A stretch of DNA of 64,000 nucleotides, from the NCBI RefSeq assembly GCF_000001735.4, contig NC_003074.8:19599261-19663260 (forward strand), read 5' to 3'. This document shows positions 49,320 to 64,000 of this stretch, piece by piece (the first letter of the stretch is position 1; every line of letters begins with the position of its first letter). This DNA is from Arabidopsis thaliana (Eukaryota; Streptophyta; Magnoliopsida; Brassicales; Brassicaceae). A program made the translations under genes and the position numbers. Under the pieces are notes generated by a model that did no database searches, was not told the DNA's origin, and worked only from the letters and a program-made list of their open reading frames with translations.

Positions 49320-49785
49320 TATAAATATGGCAATAAATAAAAATTGATATAAATAAAGAGAAAAATTAATTTAAATTGAAAATGTTCAAACAAATTCATA
49401 ACCTATATAAAATAACAAATTGCTTTTACTTTCTACATTAGTGATGGTAACAAAAATCAAAAGAGAAAATTACTAGGGTTTAAGAAAATAAGAAAAACAA
49501 CATAGGGTATAATTTGAATTAAATTGAGAATGTTTAGGTTAAAGAGAAAATAAAAAAGCGTCGACTTGTTTTCTTTTTTGTCGTTGTTGTTGTTGTGAGC
49601 AACTTTTATTTATTTATTTGTCTTCCGTTGCGTGAGATATTATTGAACGGTGTTTGTTATTCGGAGAAGAAGAAGAAGAAGAACTGAAGAAGCATATTCG
49701 ACGGTCACCACCAAACCTCTTCCGTCGGATTTTCACTCTCCGTTTATCGAACATCTGAGATCTCTCTCCACTTCCGTCACCGAAG
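49320..49785. other. Spacer and presumed leader of the pyruvate kinase gene
   Basis: AT-rich spacer followed by a leader-like region with a GAA trinucleotide run at 49663-49687. No separate gene is supported. Confidence 0.5.
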
Positions 49786-52700
49786 ATGCATTCCAGTCAT
49801 CTTCTTCTCGAGGAGCCGATCAGGATGGCTTCAATCCTCGAGCCTTCCAAATCTGTGAGCTCTCTCTCTCTCTCTCTCAGCTTGATAATTTAGTATCCCA
49901 GTTCTTCATCGATTTGCAATTTCGCATGGATTCGATTTTGTTGTTGAGGTTGTTTCTCTGATCTCTTTTTGATGTATTTTCTCAGAGTTTCTTCCCGGCA
50001 TTGACTAAGATCGTCGGAACTCTAGGTCCTAAATCCCGATCCGTCGAGGCTCTCTCCGGCTGTCTCAAAGCCGGCATGTCTGGTACTAACGATTTACTTC
50101 TCTTTTTTTTTTGGGGTTTGCTAACTTGATTTGTGTTCGGTCTCACTGATAACTGTTCATGTTCTGTCATTTAGTGGCTCGATTTGATTTCTCGTGGGGA
50201 GATGCTGATTATCACCAGGAGACACTTGATAATTTGAAAGTTGCTGTGAGGAGCACTAAGAAGCTTTGTGCTGTATGTTTTCTCTTCTCTTATTTTTTTA
50301 ATCTGATGGATCTTTTTTTTATGTGCTATATGTATTTGATTTGAGATTTCTTCTGCGTTTGATCAGGTTATGCTTGATACTGTTGGACCTGAGCTACAAG
50401 TTATTAACAAATCTGAGAAAGCTATTACTTTGAAAGCTGATGGCCTTGTAACTTTGACACCGAATCAAGATCAAGAAGCTTCTTCTGAAGTTCTTCCCAT
50501 TAATTTCAATGGACTTGCCAAGGTTCTCTATGACCTTTGTATAATGAGATGACATTATATATGTAAACAATGGTTTACTGTTTACTAATATAGACGTGTG
50601 ATGGGTGTTCTTGTTTGATGTTTTCAGGCAGTGAAGAAAGGAGACACCATCTTCGTTGGGCAATACCTATTCACTGGTAGTGAAACAACTTCAGTTTGGC
50701 TCGAGGTAAAATATATGAAGCTGTCTAATGGGAATTTGGTGGTATCTCTATGTTAAAGTTTTGATTTTTATATGTGTAGGTTGATGAAGTTAAAGGAGAT
50801 GATGTCATTTGCCTTTCAAGGAATGCTGCTACTCTGGCTGGTTCTTTGTTCACTTTACACTCCTCTCAAGTTCACATTGATCTCCCAACGCTTACAGAGA
50901 AGGATAAGGAGGTCAGTTTTCTTCTAATCTCCAAATCTCGGTGATTCACTTCCTCCCTTTATAATATATATTTTTAATCAGAGTGTTTGACCAGATTGTT
51001 TTGATTTGGTTATCTTCTAGGTTATAAGCACATGGGGAGTTCAAAATAAAATCGATTTTCTCTCATTGTCTTATTGTCGTCATGCTGAGGATGTTCGCCA
51101 GGTCTGTATTATTAATCTGCCTTTCCGTTCTTGTGTCATACTTCTATGTGTATCAGTGTATGCACTATTAATTCTGAGCTTCTGATAAGCCTGAACAATA
51201 ACCAATTTTTGTTTCATAACACAGACCCGTGAAATGCTTAAAAAGTTGGGCGACCTCTCTCAAACACAAATATTTGCTAAGATTGAGAACGTAGAGGTAA
51301 GTGCTATGCATTTATTTATTATGTATCTGTAATCTTCCTTTTTCTTAAGCTGCTGACATTGAATTTATTTATTTATTTAGGGACTAACCCACTTCGATGA
51401 GATTCTACAAGAAGCTGATGGCATTATTCTTTCTCGTGGGAATTTGGGTATAGATTTACCCCCGGAAAAGGTATGTTGGTGGTTAGTCATCTAAATTAAT
51501 TTGTGCGGCACCAAAATTTATACTCTTTTATAACTTACTTGGTGGGTTCTGGTGCAGGTGTTTTTGTTTCAAAAGGCTGCTCTTTACAAGTGCAACATGG
51601 CTGGAAAGCCAGCTGTTCTTACCCGTGTTGTTGACAGTATGACTGACAACTTGCGACCAACTCGTGCTGAGGCCACGGATGTTGCTAATGCTGTTTTAGA
51701 TGGTATGATTATCCTTGAATATACTTCTTTTAACATTTTATAGCAGAATCTACTTGGTTTGGTTAGTATTGTGAAATGATGGAAGGAAATTGTCATAACT
51801 TGAGGTTTCGTCTTCCATTTTTTGTCCTGCAGGAAGTGATGCAATTCTTCTTGGTGCTGAGACCCTTCGTGGATTGTACCCTGTTGAGACAATATCAACT
51901 GTTGGTAGGATCTGTGCTGAGGTAGGCTTTATGATATATTTCTTTAGTATGGTTTCATTGCTTGCGTCTTTAAATCCCCACACATCTTGCAACTATGTGG
52001 AACCTAGTTGTGGCTTGTCATCCGATCTGCTCTTATACAATTTCTTTACCTGTTCGTAGGCAGAAAAGGTTTTCAATCAAGATTTGTACTTTAAGAAGAC
52101 TGTCAAGTATGTTGGAGAACCAATGACTCACTTGGAATCGATTGCTTCTTCAGCTGTAAGTCTATCTTCTGTGCTGCAGAGACATAAGAAAGGATTATAA
52201 TTTCTGCTATTAAGACGCAAATTGCTATCACAATCTCTAATCTGGGTTAATACACACTTGATCAGGTACGGGCAGCCATTAAGGTTAAGGCATCCGTAAT
52301 TATATGCTTCACCTCTTCTGGAAGAGCAGCCAGGTTCATATAATTCCTTTTGGCTTAAACTGTTATGTTCCTTTGATCTAATCATATTTGTCTAATGAAT
52401 TGTTATTCCTTTGATCTCCCATGCAGATTGATTGCCAAATACAGGCCAACGATGCCGGTTATTTCTGTTGTCATTCCCCGGGTTAAGACAAATCAACTGA
52501 AATGGAGCTTTAGTGGAGCTTTTGAGGTATGTTTTCCCCACTGGTCTCTCAAGTTTAGAGATTACATTCACGCCAATCTCTTACAAGGTCAACGTGTGTG
52601 TCTCTTATCAGGCGAGGCAGTCACTTATTGTCAGAGGCCTCTTCCCTATGCTTGCTGACCCTCGTCACCCTGTAAGTCTTGTTATCTTTCTTCTATTGTA

Positions 52701-52977
52701 TATTACAACTTCCTCTCAATTTGAGAAACAAACGGTCTCAACACTTGTATCATTTCCAAGACTAGTGTCTTAGAGCCAATATCATCTCTTTAAGTGTTTT
52801 AATGAAATTTTGCTAATTCTTAAGGCGGAATCTACAAGTGCGACAAACGAGTCAGTCCTGAAGGTTGCTCTAGACCATGGGAAGCATGCTGGAGTAATCA
52901 AGTCGCATGACAGAGTAGTGGTGTGTCAGAAAGTTGGTGATGCATCTGTGGTTAAGATCATTGAGCTTGAGGATTAA
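49786..52977 (+). CDS. Pyruvate kinase, atypical cytosolic subgroup
   Basis: Family enzyme that converts phosphoenolpyruvate and ADP to pyruvate and ATP. Sixteen exons: 49786-49854, 49986-50082, 50175-50272, 50367-50522, 50628-50705, 50780-50911, 51021-51101, 51225-51296, 51381-51470, 51558-51702, 51833-51921, 52060-52155, 52266-52333, 52427-52526, 52612-52671, 52825-52977. The total is 527 residues, with no transit peptide, so cytosolic. Family landmarks are [30 protein letters not shown] and a full C-terminal allosteric domain. Several active-site motifs deviate from classical enzymes: RFDFSWG for [17 protein letters not shown] for ARGDLGVE, and LDTVGPE for LDTKGPE. A second in-frame ATG (residue 14) could serve as an alternative start. 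Confidence 0.93.
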
Positions 52978-55017
52978 CTTTTGCCTCGCAAAAACATTAT
53001 ATAATTGGCTGCATTTTGGGTTGCCTTGAATTGATGATAACTCCCAATGCCGGAGTGAAAATATTATCTCCGGGACTTCTGGTTTCTTTTTGTATACTTA
53101 GGAGATTTGATGTCTCTAAGGTTTCAGCTATATTTGATTACCTTCAAATGTACGCATATGATAAAAGTATACAATGCCTAGCAATTTTATAATAAGCTGT
53201 TACATTCCCTATTTTTTCGTTCTATTACAAAATTCTATCCTATTTGACTGTTTTCTCTTCTCTCTTGCAAACAAATATCATTTTTCAAAATTAATTATTG
53301 TTTTATTTTCTGTTTTTTTGTCGTCAAATGAAATTAAAATAGAAAAAATTGGTGGTTGATAATTATTTTTCATTTATTTTACAGAATTTGGTTCTGAAAA
53401 TATCTTTGGACAAAAAAAATAAAAAGTAAAGGCAAGACAAAACATAAGAAAAAACCATAGTAGAGTTACAACAAACTCTTTATATTCTGAAATTCTGAAT
53501 GACATGATACAAGAGTCATTTTGGTTCGCTAAGTTGTATTAAACTTTGACCTTATACACCATTACCGTTTTTCTTTAATTCGTTTACTTATTAGGGTTTT
53601 CTTCATCAACTATGTACTAATGTAGAGGTATTTGTTTGTGATTACGTCGTCAGTCCAATGGTTATTATTTGTTATGTGTGATTTAATATATGACCAAATA
53701 AACACTATTTAAACAACACAATTCGTTGTACACCACCTAAATAGTCTTATTATCTTATATCAATTTTTATTTTTAGTTGTGTTTCAATTTATATGGTAGG
53801 TTTTCATTTAGTCTTGCATGCTTAATTAAGTTTGGGGACCAACACATTTCTATGATTAGTTTGCCACTGAATTAAGATCTTTTCCCCGATTAGTCTTTTT
53901 CTCTAGAGAAAAGATAGTCAGTCATTCACGCTCGATCATGAGTTATGATTTATGAATGATGAATCCATAATATAATTATGACGTTTTTTCTTTTGACTTC
54001 TCTTTGATTTGTTTCCCTAACTCTCCCATCCATAAACAATCCCCCTGTCGGAGTGATAACGATGCTCCCAAATATTACAACAACTCGATGCAAATTCTGA
54101 TTAAAAGCAAGCAAATTGTCTCAGTCTATACATTTATGTTTGATCTCTTCAATCCCAATATTGATCACATGGTGTAAATATATATCACAAAAAACTAACA
54201 AAAAAGACCCTACATGAAAAGATTATTGCTTGAGAATATCTCAATATCTACATGTATATATACAACTAATAAGAGACTAGTTACCACATAAATTACAACT
54301 CGAATAAAAAGTTGAGAAAAATACGGGTTCTTAAAAAAGTTGCTGCAGTAGGACTAATGAAGATCGTAAAGATTGTTACAAAGTTGCTAGCCAAGTTATT
54401 AATCAGACAAAACATTGGTTTTGTTTTCACTAAGAATTCACCATTGTAATTTTGTTTAAAAATGTTTAGTAGATTTGATGAGAGTAAACTTGTTTAAACT
54501 ATTTTATTAAATCAGACGAGTGATTATTAACGGTAATGGATTCAGAGTTACAACATCACCATTGTTACACGTATAAATTAAAAAGAATACATATTTTGGA
54601 AGAATCTTATTTTGGACTGATATACAATTAAAACATTTCTTCCAAAATGCTTTACACCAAATCAAACGGACTTTTCACGATTGTTCGGCGCCGCCACGTG
54701 TCATCTATAACCTTCGTTGGATCTTGCCTTTCACACGTCACCATTTTTCATTTTCTTCTTCTTTTTAATATCATCTCTTTCCCTCACTTTCTCCGTTTCT
54801 CGTCAAAAGATTTTCCGAGAACAAAATTCACCACTGAGAAAGAGAGCAATTACATTTATAGAAAGCTTCATAAGTATCTTCTTCGCCGCCATGGCTATCT
54901 AGATTCATCGATTACACGTGTTTTTATGACTATACGTGCACAAAGCTCTGTGTGTTTGCGTAACTTCGGTCAACTATTAGAAAACGAGAGCGAGGTTTGT
55001 GAGATAAAGAGAGAGGT
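52978..55017. other. Intergenic region and presumed leader of PP2-A15
   Basis: T-rich 3' flank of the pyruvate kinase gene (to about 53.2 kb), then AT-rich spacer. From about 54640 the sequence looks like promoter and leader of PP2-A15, with upstream ATGs at 54891 (MAI then stop) and 54926 (frame running past the main start). Confidence 0.5.
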
Positions 55018-56541
55018 ATGGGTTCGTCCTTGTCGAATCTAAACGACGGGACGAATGGTTTGGCTATGGGACCTGGTCTCGGCGATATACCGGAAAGTTG
55101 TGTCGCTTGTGTGTTTATGTATCTGACTCCACCGGAGATTTGCAATCTGGCTGGATTGAATCGTTCTTTTCGTGGTGCGGCTTCTTCGGATTCTGTTTGG
55201 GAAAAGAAGCTTCCGGAGAATTATCAGGATCTGCTTGATTTATTGCCGCCGGAGAGGTATCATAGTCTCTCGAAGAAAGATATCTTCGCTGTGCTTTCTC
55301 GTCCAATTCCTTTTGATGATGATAATAAGGTATTTGCTTGGAAGTTATGAGGATTGAATTGTGATTTTGATGTATTGGATTTGGGAATTAGGGTTTAGTT
55401 TCTGAGTTTTTGATTTTGGTTTGGATGAATTTTCTCTGTTGGTAGTTGAACTCTCTGTGTTTTTGTTTCCAGGAAGTATGGATTGATAGAGTTACAGGAC
55501 GAGTTTGTATGGCGATTTCTGCTAGAGGAATGTCTATTACTGGAATTGAAGACCGGAGATATTGGAACTGGATTCCAACGGAAGAATCTAGGTACTATAC
55601 ACTAACGCTGCTTGATTTGAATCTCAAATTGAATTTTAGAAGATCAACTAGTAGGTGTCAAGATCATTGCAATACTTGGTTTGTGATTATGTCATTTGCC
55701 TTTAACTCATGAGCTGTTGATACGCTGTTTCTTAGGTCTTTCTTGAACAATTTATGTCTTAAGTATATAAAAGAATAAGACTTGAGAATTTGTGTGAGGG
55801 TTATTGTTTGATTAGTTGCTTGTTTTCTTTTGCTGACTCGGCTTTTGAGTTTTGATGAATAGCTTAATAGGCAATGAATGTTCTTGCCTAATCTTTATGA
55901 TTATGGATTTGAGTTGTTATTGTAGTTATGATTCTTCTCGACAGTACATATTTCTGAATCAGGAGGTTATGTGTGAGACTGCTTTATACCATAAAACATC
56001 AAACGGCTTCTTTATGTTTTTGATTATGGAACAAAAAGTAAAATCCTTTTTTAATTATCCATTGAATAGGTTCCATGTTGTAGCCTACTTACAGCAGATT
56101 TGGTGGTTTGAAGTTGATGGAACAGTGAGATTCCATCTCCCACCTGGTGTATACTCTCTATCATTCAGAATCCATCTAGGGAGATTCACAAAAAGGCTAG
56201 GGAGACGTGTGTGCCACTTTGAACTCACTCATGGTTGGGATCTAAAGCCGGTAAGGTTTTCGCTTTCGACTTCTGATGGTCAAGAAGCATCATGTGAATA
56301 TTACTTGGACGACGTAGAGAGAAACGAAGCACTTGGAAAACACAAACGCGGTTACTGGATCGAGTATAGGGTTGGAGAATTCATAGTAAATGGATCAGAA
56401 CCATCGACAGAAATCCAATGGTCGATGAAACAGATTGACTGCACGCACTCGAAAGGAGGGTTATGTGTTGATTCAGTCTTCATAAACCCAATTGGTGATG
56501 TGAAAGAACACAAAAGGAAAGCTGTTTTGAAAGAAGCTTGA
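55018..56541 (+). CDS. PP2-A15: F-box and phloem protein 2 lectin-domain protein
   Basis: Protein with an F-box (about residues 22-68, GDIPESCVACVFMYLTPPEI) for SKP1 binding and a C-terminal PP2 lectin-like domain (from about residue 130). It is a likely substrate adaptor of an SCF ubiquitin ligase that recognises glycans or a related ligand. Three exons (55018-55329, 55473-55591, 56070-56541), GT-AG introns, 300 residues. PP2 landmarks are KCFHVSARGMSI-like CMAISARGMSITG, YWNWIP, WWFEVDG, YSLSFRIHLGR and GYWIEYRVGEF. The C terminus is KQIDCTHSKGGLCVDSVFINP, as in the A11-A15 subgroup. The 478-bp intron 2 contains open stretches that are not conserved-looking. Upstream short frames may influence translation. 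Confidence 0.93.
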
Positions 56542-57342
56542 AGAAAGAAAGAAAGAAAGAAGATCACACACCAAAACACCAAAATCGTTTTGATTCTTTC
56601 AAGGTATAATATCAATGACTGATGGTTTAATTTTCATTTCTTATTAGTGATTTTGTCGTCAATTTTACTGGTTCCCAAAATTAGGGTACATCGAGTCAAA
56701 TTTCATTTTATTATTGTGCATTTCATCGAGTTTTTTATTTTCATACTCATTTTGTTACATATTTTAGGCGAGAGGACATTTTCTTTTTGTGTATACCCAT
56801 GTTTCTGTGACTATCTGTATCCAACCAAGATTATCTAAATTATTTTGTGTCTGACAAATTCCAATTATTTTTGTGGTGCATTTTATTTTTATTTTTATTT
56901 TTTTTATCATATCTATTACCCAATCAAAGATAGTATGCATAAGATTGGATAGAATTATTTAATTCTAATTTTTTTAATCAAACTTATCCAAATATTCAGA
57001 TGCTTGAAATATAAAAAAAAACTATACTATCAGAAAAATAGATATATGAATACAAGATATTTTCAATATTATCTGATAAGATGTCAATATACACTATACT
57101 AAAGATATTTTCATTTTGTGTGTAATCTACATTTAATTCATGAAGTGAACCAAAACTTAACGATATTTTCTATATTTTCTTTTTGTGTATAATCTATACT
57201 TAATATAAAAAGATGAACAAAACCAAAAGATAAATTTAGTTTAATTCATGAAGTGATCCAAAACTTAAGATTCTTCTCTAGAATAATTTGAACATCATAA
57301 CGAATCCAAGAAAAAAAAAAGAGAAAAGAATATTAAAAAATG
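56542..57342. other. Convergent intergenic region
   Basis: 3' flanks of PP2-A15 and of the esterase gene; AT-rich with T runs. A GAAA run follows the PP2-A15 stop (56541-56561). No gene is seen. Confidence 0.5.
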
Positions 57343-58668
57343 CTAAAGAAAATGAAAGATAGTTCCAAAAATATTTAAAGAAACATAAAGGGAACAGAAC
57401 AAGGAGAAAAAATGCATGTAGAGTGATGGTCGAGCTGAATTTGGAATAGCCAAGAAACTCTCGGCTATCATGTGACCGAGCTGGACCTGAGAGGAAGTGG
57501 TCAGATGCAAACCGTCCGGTTCAAGAGGTAGGCCTCTGGCGTCAACGCAATACACGTTCTCAAGATCAGTCTTCAGTTGAGCTTTTCTCACCGCGTCAAG
57601 ATATGGTCCTGCTCCTGTCGCTAGAGCCACCTTTTGTTGTTTAGGTCAGAACAAAAAAGATATTAGAAGAATGTAACTATATATCATATTCTTTCTAAAA
57701 TTTTGAAGTAAAGACCAAAAATGTCAATTTTGAAACACCCTGTAAGCTTGGATTGGTACGATATATTTAGCTACAGCCTGGATTAAAACAATGACTAATC
57801 ACGAATCATGTGGAAGCTAAACTTAAACAAATATGCATTAAATACGTTAAATCCATGCTTATGTATTCTTTACTTTTATTTTGCATGTATTTTGTCTTTT
57901 TATTTTCCGAAAATTACCCATCAAAGTTTTATTTTATTTTAAAACCGTGGAATGACACTTTTTGGTTACTACACTTGCAGAATCACTAACATAATCAACA
58001 TTCAACAAAATTATAAAGATCTGTGAAATTATTCTGTTATTTTACGTATTTAGGCAACGTACCTGGATAATAGGAAGATTTGGGTGTTGTAAATCATTTC
58101 GAAGATCACTGAAAAACTTCACTAGTCTCTTCTTATATACCGAAGCATCGACCATATCAACCGTATCAGACTCACCCTGATACCACAAAACCGCCCGGTA
58201 CGAGCCACCACCACCACTAGCCATCGCCGCTTTAGCCCTCTTCACCGTCTCCTCGTAAAGAAACTCACCTTTTTGCCATTGGCTTAGTTTAGTCCCACCG
58301 ATAGAGCACGGAACCAAACCCACCTGACCAAACCGGTTAACCACCCGGTTAGCAAAGGGCATCCCCGGTCCAACACCATTAGTCTTATTAATGTCAATGT
58401 CAACGTGAAGTGGCTCTTTAGCCTCTTTCCACTCGAGTTTACTCGTGAGACGGAGGATCGAAGGGTTTGATCGGCATTCTGGCGGAATTACACCGTCCCA
58501 CACGGTGGTGTTTGTGGCAGTGTCGTTATAAACACCGCCTCGACCCGCCATGTTGCTTTGCCCGGCCAAGATGAAAATGCTGATGTTCCTTGTGATGGTT
58601 TGGGATTGAAGATGCGGTGGAGATTGAAGAAAAATGATGATGAAGAAGTAGTAGAAGATCTTTGTCAT
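57343..58668 (-). CDS. SGNH-type carbohydrate esterase (DUF303/SASA family), secreted
   Basis: Related to plant carbohydrate esterases of the sialate O-acetylesterase (SASA) superfamily. Two exons (58668-58063, 57630-57343) give 297 residues. An N-terminal hydrophobic signal peptide (KIFYYFFIIIFLQSP) precedes block I ILAGQSNMAGRGG with the catalytic Ser. GIGGTKLSQW-like CSIGGTKLSQW and VLWYQGESDT follow. The catalytic Asp and His lie in EPDGLHLTT of exon 2. The substrate is unknown; removal of acetyl groups from wall polysaccharides is a family-based guess. After SFLAIPNSARPSL the frame continues with a hydrophobic stretch of about 26 residues before a stop. This makes the protein longer than I expect for the family (about 260), so the 3' end is the least certain part. 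Confidence 0.85.
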
Positions 58669-61488
58669 TGTTTTGATGAGTAAACTTGAAGATTGAGATT
58701 GAGATCCAAATCAGAGTCGAAGTAAGATGCAAGACAGAATAATGTTTTCTTCTTGTTTTGTCTCTTTCTTTCTATTCACTTCAAAAATCCTTGTTTATCT
58801 TTTTACAGAAAGAATAATAATTGGTTTGGTATTATTAGTCAATAGACTCAAAAAACCTTGTCATACACAACACAACATGATTAAATATAAAAAGGACTAT
58901 ATTCTGTCTCGCCACATGTACAAACCATCAATGATTCATTTCTTTAATTTCTTAAAGGTCATGTTTTGCAAAATTTTGGAGGTGTTTGGATCAGAAAAAA
59001 AAAAGTAATTAATAGCCAAAAAAAAAAGAGAGGAATAAGATCATGATGAGCGAATATGCAAGACGGCGTGGGCAAGTGAGTGATGAGTTCTTCACTCTTT
59101 GTTTCTTTTTTGCTTTTTATTTTTATACTTCATTTTCGTATAGGATACATTTTCTTTCCTTACTTAATTAGTGCTTTCTTATCATTAGTTTTTACTTTTT
59201 CAATTATACTAGGTATATTCCCATGAGTTTTACCAAAGAATCAGAGTGAGTTTTTGGCCTTCCCTATTTTTGGGCTTAAAGGAAAACATAGAACATTTCC
59301 AAATCACTTACAAACTCCGAGAGAGTGTATAGAGCTGCAAATAGAGTAGGCCAAATATGCTTTAATTTGTTTTTTGTTTTTTTTGAGCAAACCAAGGAAT
59401 TTTTATTTGGACATAACAACTCGCACCAAGTTCTATACATTACACATGACTTCTACTGAATAAAGAGGAAGAAAAGGCTATTCAAGAAACGTTTTGAGCT
59501 CTTTGTTTCACAAGGAACAATAGAAGTGGAACACAGTACACATTGTACCAAAGCAAACAAGCTTGCATTTTACATTTGCACGTAACAGCCAAGAATCATG
59601 GCCAAAAAATATACCGATCAAAATAAAAAGGAGGTTATTACTAATATATTATATACCTATAGATGTTGCAATTGCGGTTTCTGACTTTTAGTTTATTTTT
59701 ACCAAAACCTGACAAAACTCAGCAGAAGCATAATAATAGCCAACAATCAAAATTAAAATTGTGAGGCTAATATTTTGGCTTGACGAATACTCTTTAACCA
59801 AAATCATTATGAATTATGAGTTTGGATAGCCACATATAAGATCCCATTCTTGATTCTAGCTAGGGACAGAACTTATCGAGATCAATAATTGCCAAATATG
59901 TGACTTACTTATCTTGACCATGGAGACAGTTAAAAACTCTCAATGAAACAGCTCTCCTCTCCAAATCAGAAAACCTGCATATCAATTTATGATTAAAGTG
60001 TTAACGATGTAGAGTTGTAAGAAACTTTAACATACATCATCTAACATTCGACATGAACACCTGAGGAGCCCTCATCTACGTCTTTACAAGATCGTGGCAT
60101 GCACTCTATTGAGATCATTGTGAGGGCTACCACAGAGGCTCATGACGAATTTAGATGATCAGTCTACGTTTTTCTATGACCTTAACACTTATTGAGGCCG
60201 GTTGGTTCTCTATGCCCACTTAACAACAAACAAGTTTCATCACCGTAGTAAAGTGTCTGTTGGGACACAAGAGTTCACATGATATTTCAAGTTCTGATGG
60301 AACTGGAATAGGGATTGTCGTCTTTGTTTGCCACCCACACGTAGCCTCTCGTGATGATTGTTTTCATAATCTCCACAAAAGATTACTTGTGGATCGCGAA
60401 CCGAGACGACAGTCCCTTGCTTTCCAAAATCAAACGAAAAGGAAAAGAAAGAAAAAGGAAGGTGTAAGAATGGTGGTAATGTGGTAGAGTTATCATTTTC
60501 TTCTTCTTACCTCCTTCCATTATATAGTGTTTCACATGCCCATTTCGTAATATAACCTAAGCCAAAGAAAATCGCTTCGGTTTTAAATTATATAATTTTA
60601 TTTTATAAAGTTAAAACTCATAAATCAGTAAATAAAAAATAAACTTAGGAAACGTTTTTGTTTCAACAGATTATATGGATTTCATACTTATACACAAACT
60701 ATAAACATTCCCAAAGTTTTAGTAAAAATTAGCACCCATTATCCAAAATTTTAAAAACTTAGCTTAGTTTTATTATACAATACAATAGAATCGAACAAAA
60801 GGGACAACAGTTTTCTATCATATCTCGAATGTATCGAAATGTACTTAAGCGAGTATGGCTTTTTGGGGGACAAGGATCATGCATGAACGAAATATTTCTC
60901 CAACCACATATGTTATGTTTTGGCCCCGTGAAAATTTTCCACAAGTAAATTTATTGCTAAAGTTATTGACCAACAACATAAATCTTGTTGAAATGAATTA
61001 ACTGAACAGTGTGAAAAAATCAACCAATATTCATGGTGTTCCTTACAATGCAATTTCAGTTCTGATGCAATCCGTAACAATTGAAGTTGTCACATGTTCA
61101 CAACAATCCTTAAATCGATTTTAGCAAAAGAGCATAAGATACATAACCAAGGTTGCTGTTAGCTCAGTAGTTGCAATTAGAATCGGCTATTGAACACAAC
61201 CGGGTGATATGAGATTGCGTAGCAAGATAGTAAACAATGTTTTAAAAAGAGTTATTATAGGAACACAAACTCTTCTGATTTTAATGATAGGAGGACAAGA
61301 GAGAGCAGTGAAATAAAGTTCATAAGCAGCAAAATTCTCAAGTCTGATATTATAAGAGTAGCAAAAGTGAGAGACAAAAACGAAATAACAAGGTTTATGT
61401 TTTGCAAATATTCAGAAATGAACATCAACTACTAAAAGTAGCTACTAGCAGAAAAGACGCAGAGTGAGAAAAGATGGCTTTAAGCTCT
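58669..61488. other. Long intergenic region
   Basis: Promoter of the esterase gene, then about 2.5 kb without a supportable gene. A GC-richer island at about 60050-60420 holds a 75-codon frame of unrecognised sequence. The right end (61250-61488) is the 3' flank of RPL24B. No RNA gene recognised. Confidence 0.5.

Positions 61489-64000
<2,512 letters not shown>

Noticed and set aside
54647-55042. 131-codon frame overlapping the PP2-A15 start
   Set aside because: No protein similarity and lies in the presumed promoter and leader; only its internal ATG at 54926 is kept as a possible uORF.
55592-56069. Open stretch in PP2-A15 intron 2 as an extra exon
   Set aside because: Phase and family alignment join 55591 directly to 56070 (EESR to FHVV); the intronic frame has no PP2 similarity.

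Overview
The window is nuclear DNA of a flowering plant and looks like Arabidopsis thaliana chromosome 3: compact multi-exon genes with short AT-rich GT-AG introns, small AT-rich intergenic gaps, and a gene order I recognise as the region around MDAR1, KIPK, GRF4, FBA8, FACKEL, PRXIIE, CYP76G1, PP2-A15, RPL24B and SRPK4. The species call rests on recognising these proteins and their order from memory, not on a search. For most genes the exon boundaries were reconstructed by hand from splice signals and reading phase, and the resulting protein lengths are whole-codon and match the family.

Layout. 1-2.2 kb: AT-rich spacer. 2.2-5.1 kb (-): monodehydroascorbate reductase MDAR1. 5.1-9.8 kb: long spacer with a Helitron-like hairpin, then the KIPK leader. 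9.9-12.8 kb (+): AGC kinase KIPK. 13.0-13.3 kb (-): an isolated copy of the 3' end of a GRF gene, abutting a CGCCTA-rich repeat. 13.9-14.6 kb (+): DUF662 golgin-like gene. 14.9-16.2 kb (-): YqgF/RuvX-type nuclease-fold gene. 16.9-19.0 kb (-): GRF4 with a miR396 site. 19-25.3 kb: the largest gene-poor stretch, with a direct repeat pair, an unexplained stem-loop island, and a Helitron-like block that holds a small, nearly pristine LTR element of the TRIM type. 25.3-26.7 kb (+): second DUF662 gene. 28.1-29.6 kb (-): aldolase FBA8. 31.1-33.9 kb (-): sterol C-14 reductase FACKEL. 35.6-37.3 kb (+): CBS/PB1 protein. 37.87 kb (+): tRNA-Leu(UAA). 39.0-40.0 kb (-): frame-disrupted F-box/DUF295 gene. 40.4-41.1 kb (+): peroxiredoxin PRXIIE. 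42.1-44.0 kb (-): CYP76G1. 46.4-47.7 kb (+): disrupted CCCH/RRM gene. 48.9-49.3 kb: a 436-bp Helitron with both ends. 49.8-53.0 kb (+): pyruvate kinase of an atypical subgroup. 55.0-56.5 kb (+): PP2-A15. 57.3-58.7 kb (-): SGNH/DUF303 esterase. 61.5-62.7 kb (-): RPL24B. 63.2 kb to the window end (+): SRPK4, cut off.

The genes are independent housekeeping and regulatory loci, not a pathway cluster. Two antioxidant functions (MDAR1, PRXIIE) and two glycolytic enzymes (FBA8, pyruvate kinase) occur by chance of position. The only structural theme is duplication: GRF plus DUF662 appears twice in the same relative orientation, with one GRF copy reduced to its tail. I found no convincing undescribed multi-gene system. 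The best leads are the TRIM and Helitron insertions, the GRF tail with its preserved frame, the active-site changes in the pyruvate kinase, the GC-AG intron of FACKEL, and two broken host genes.
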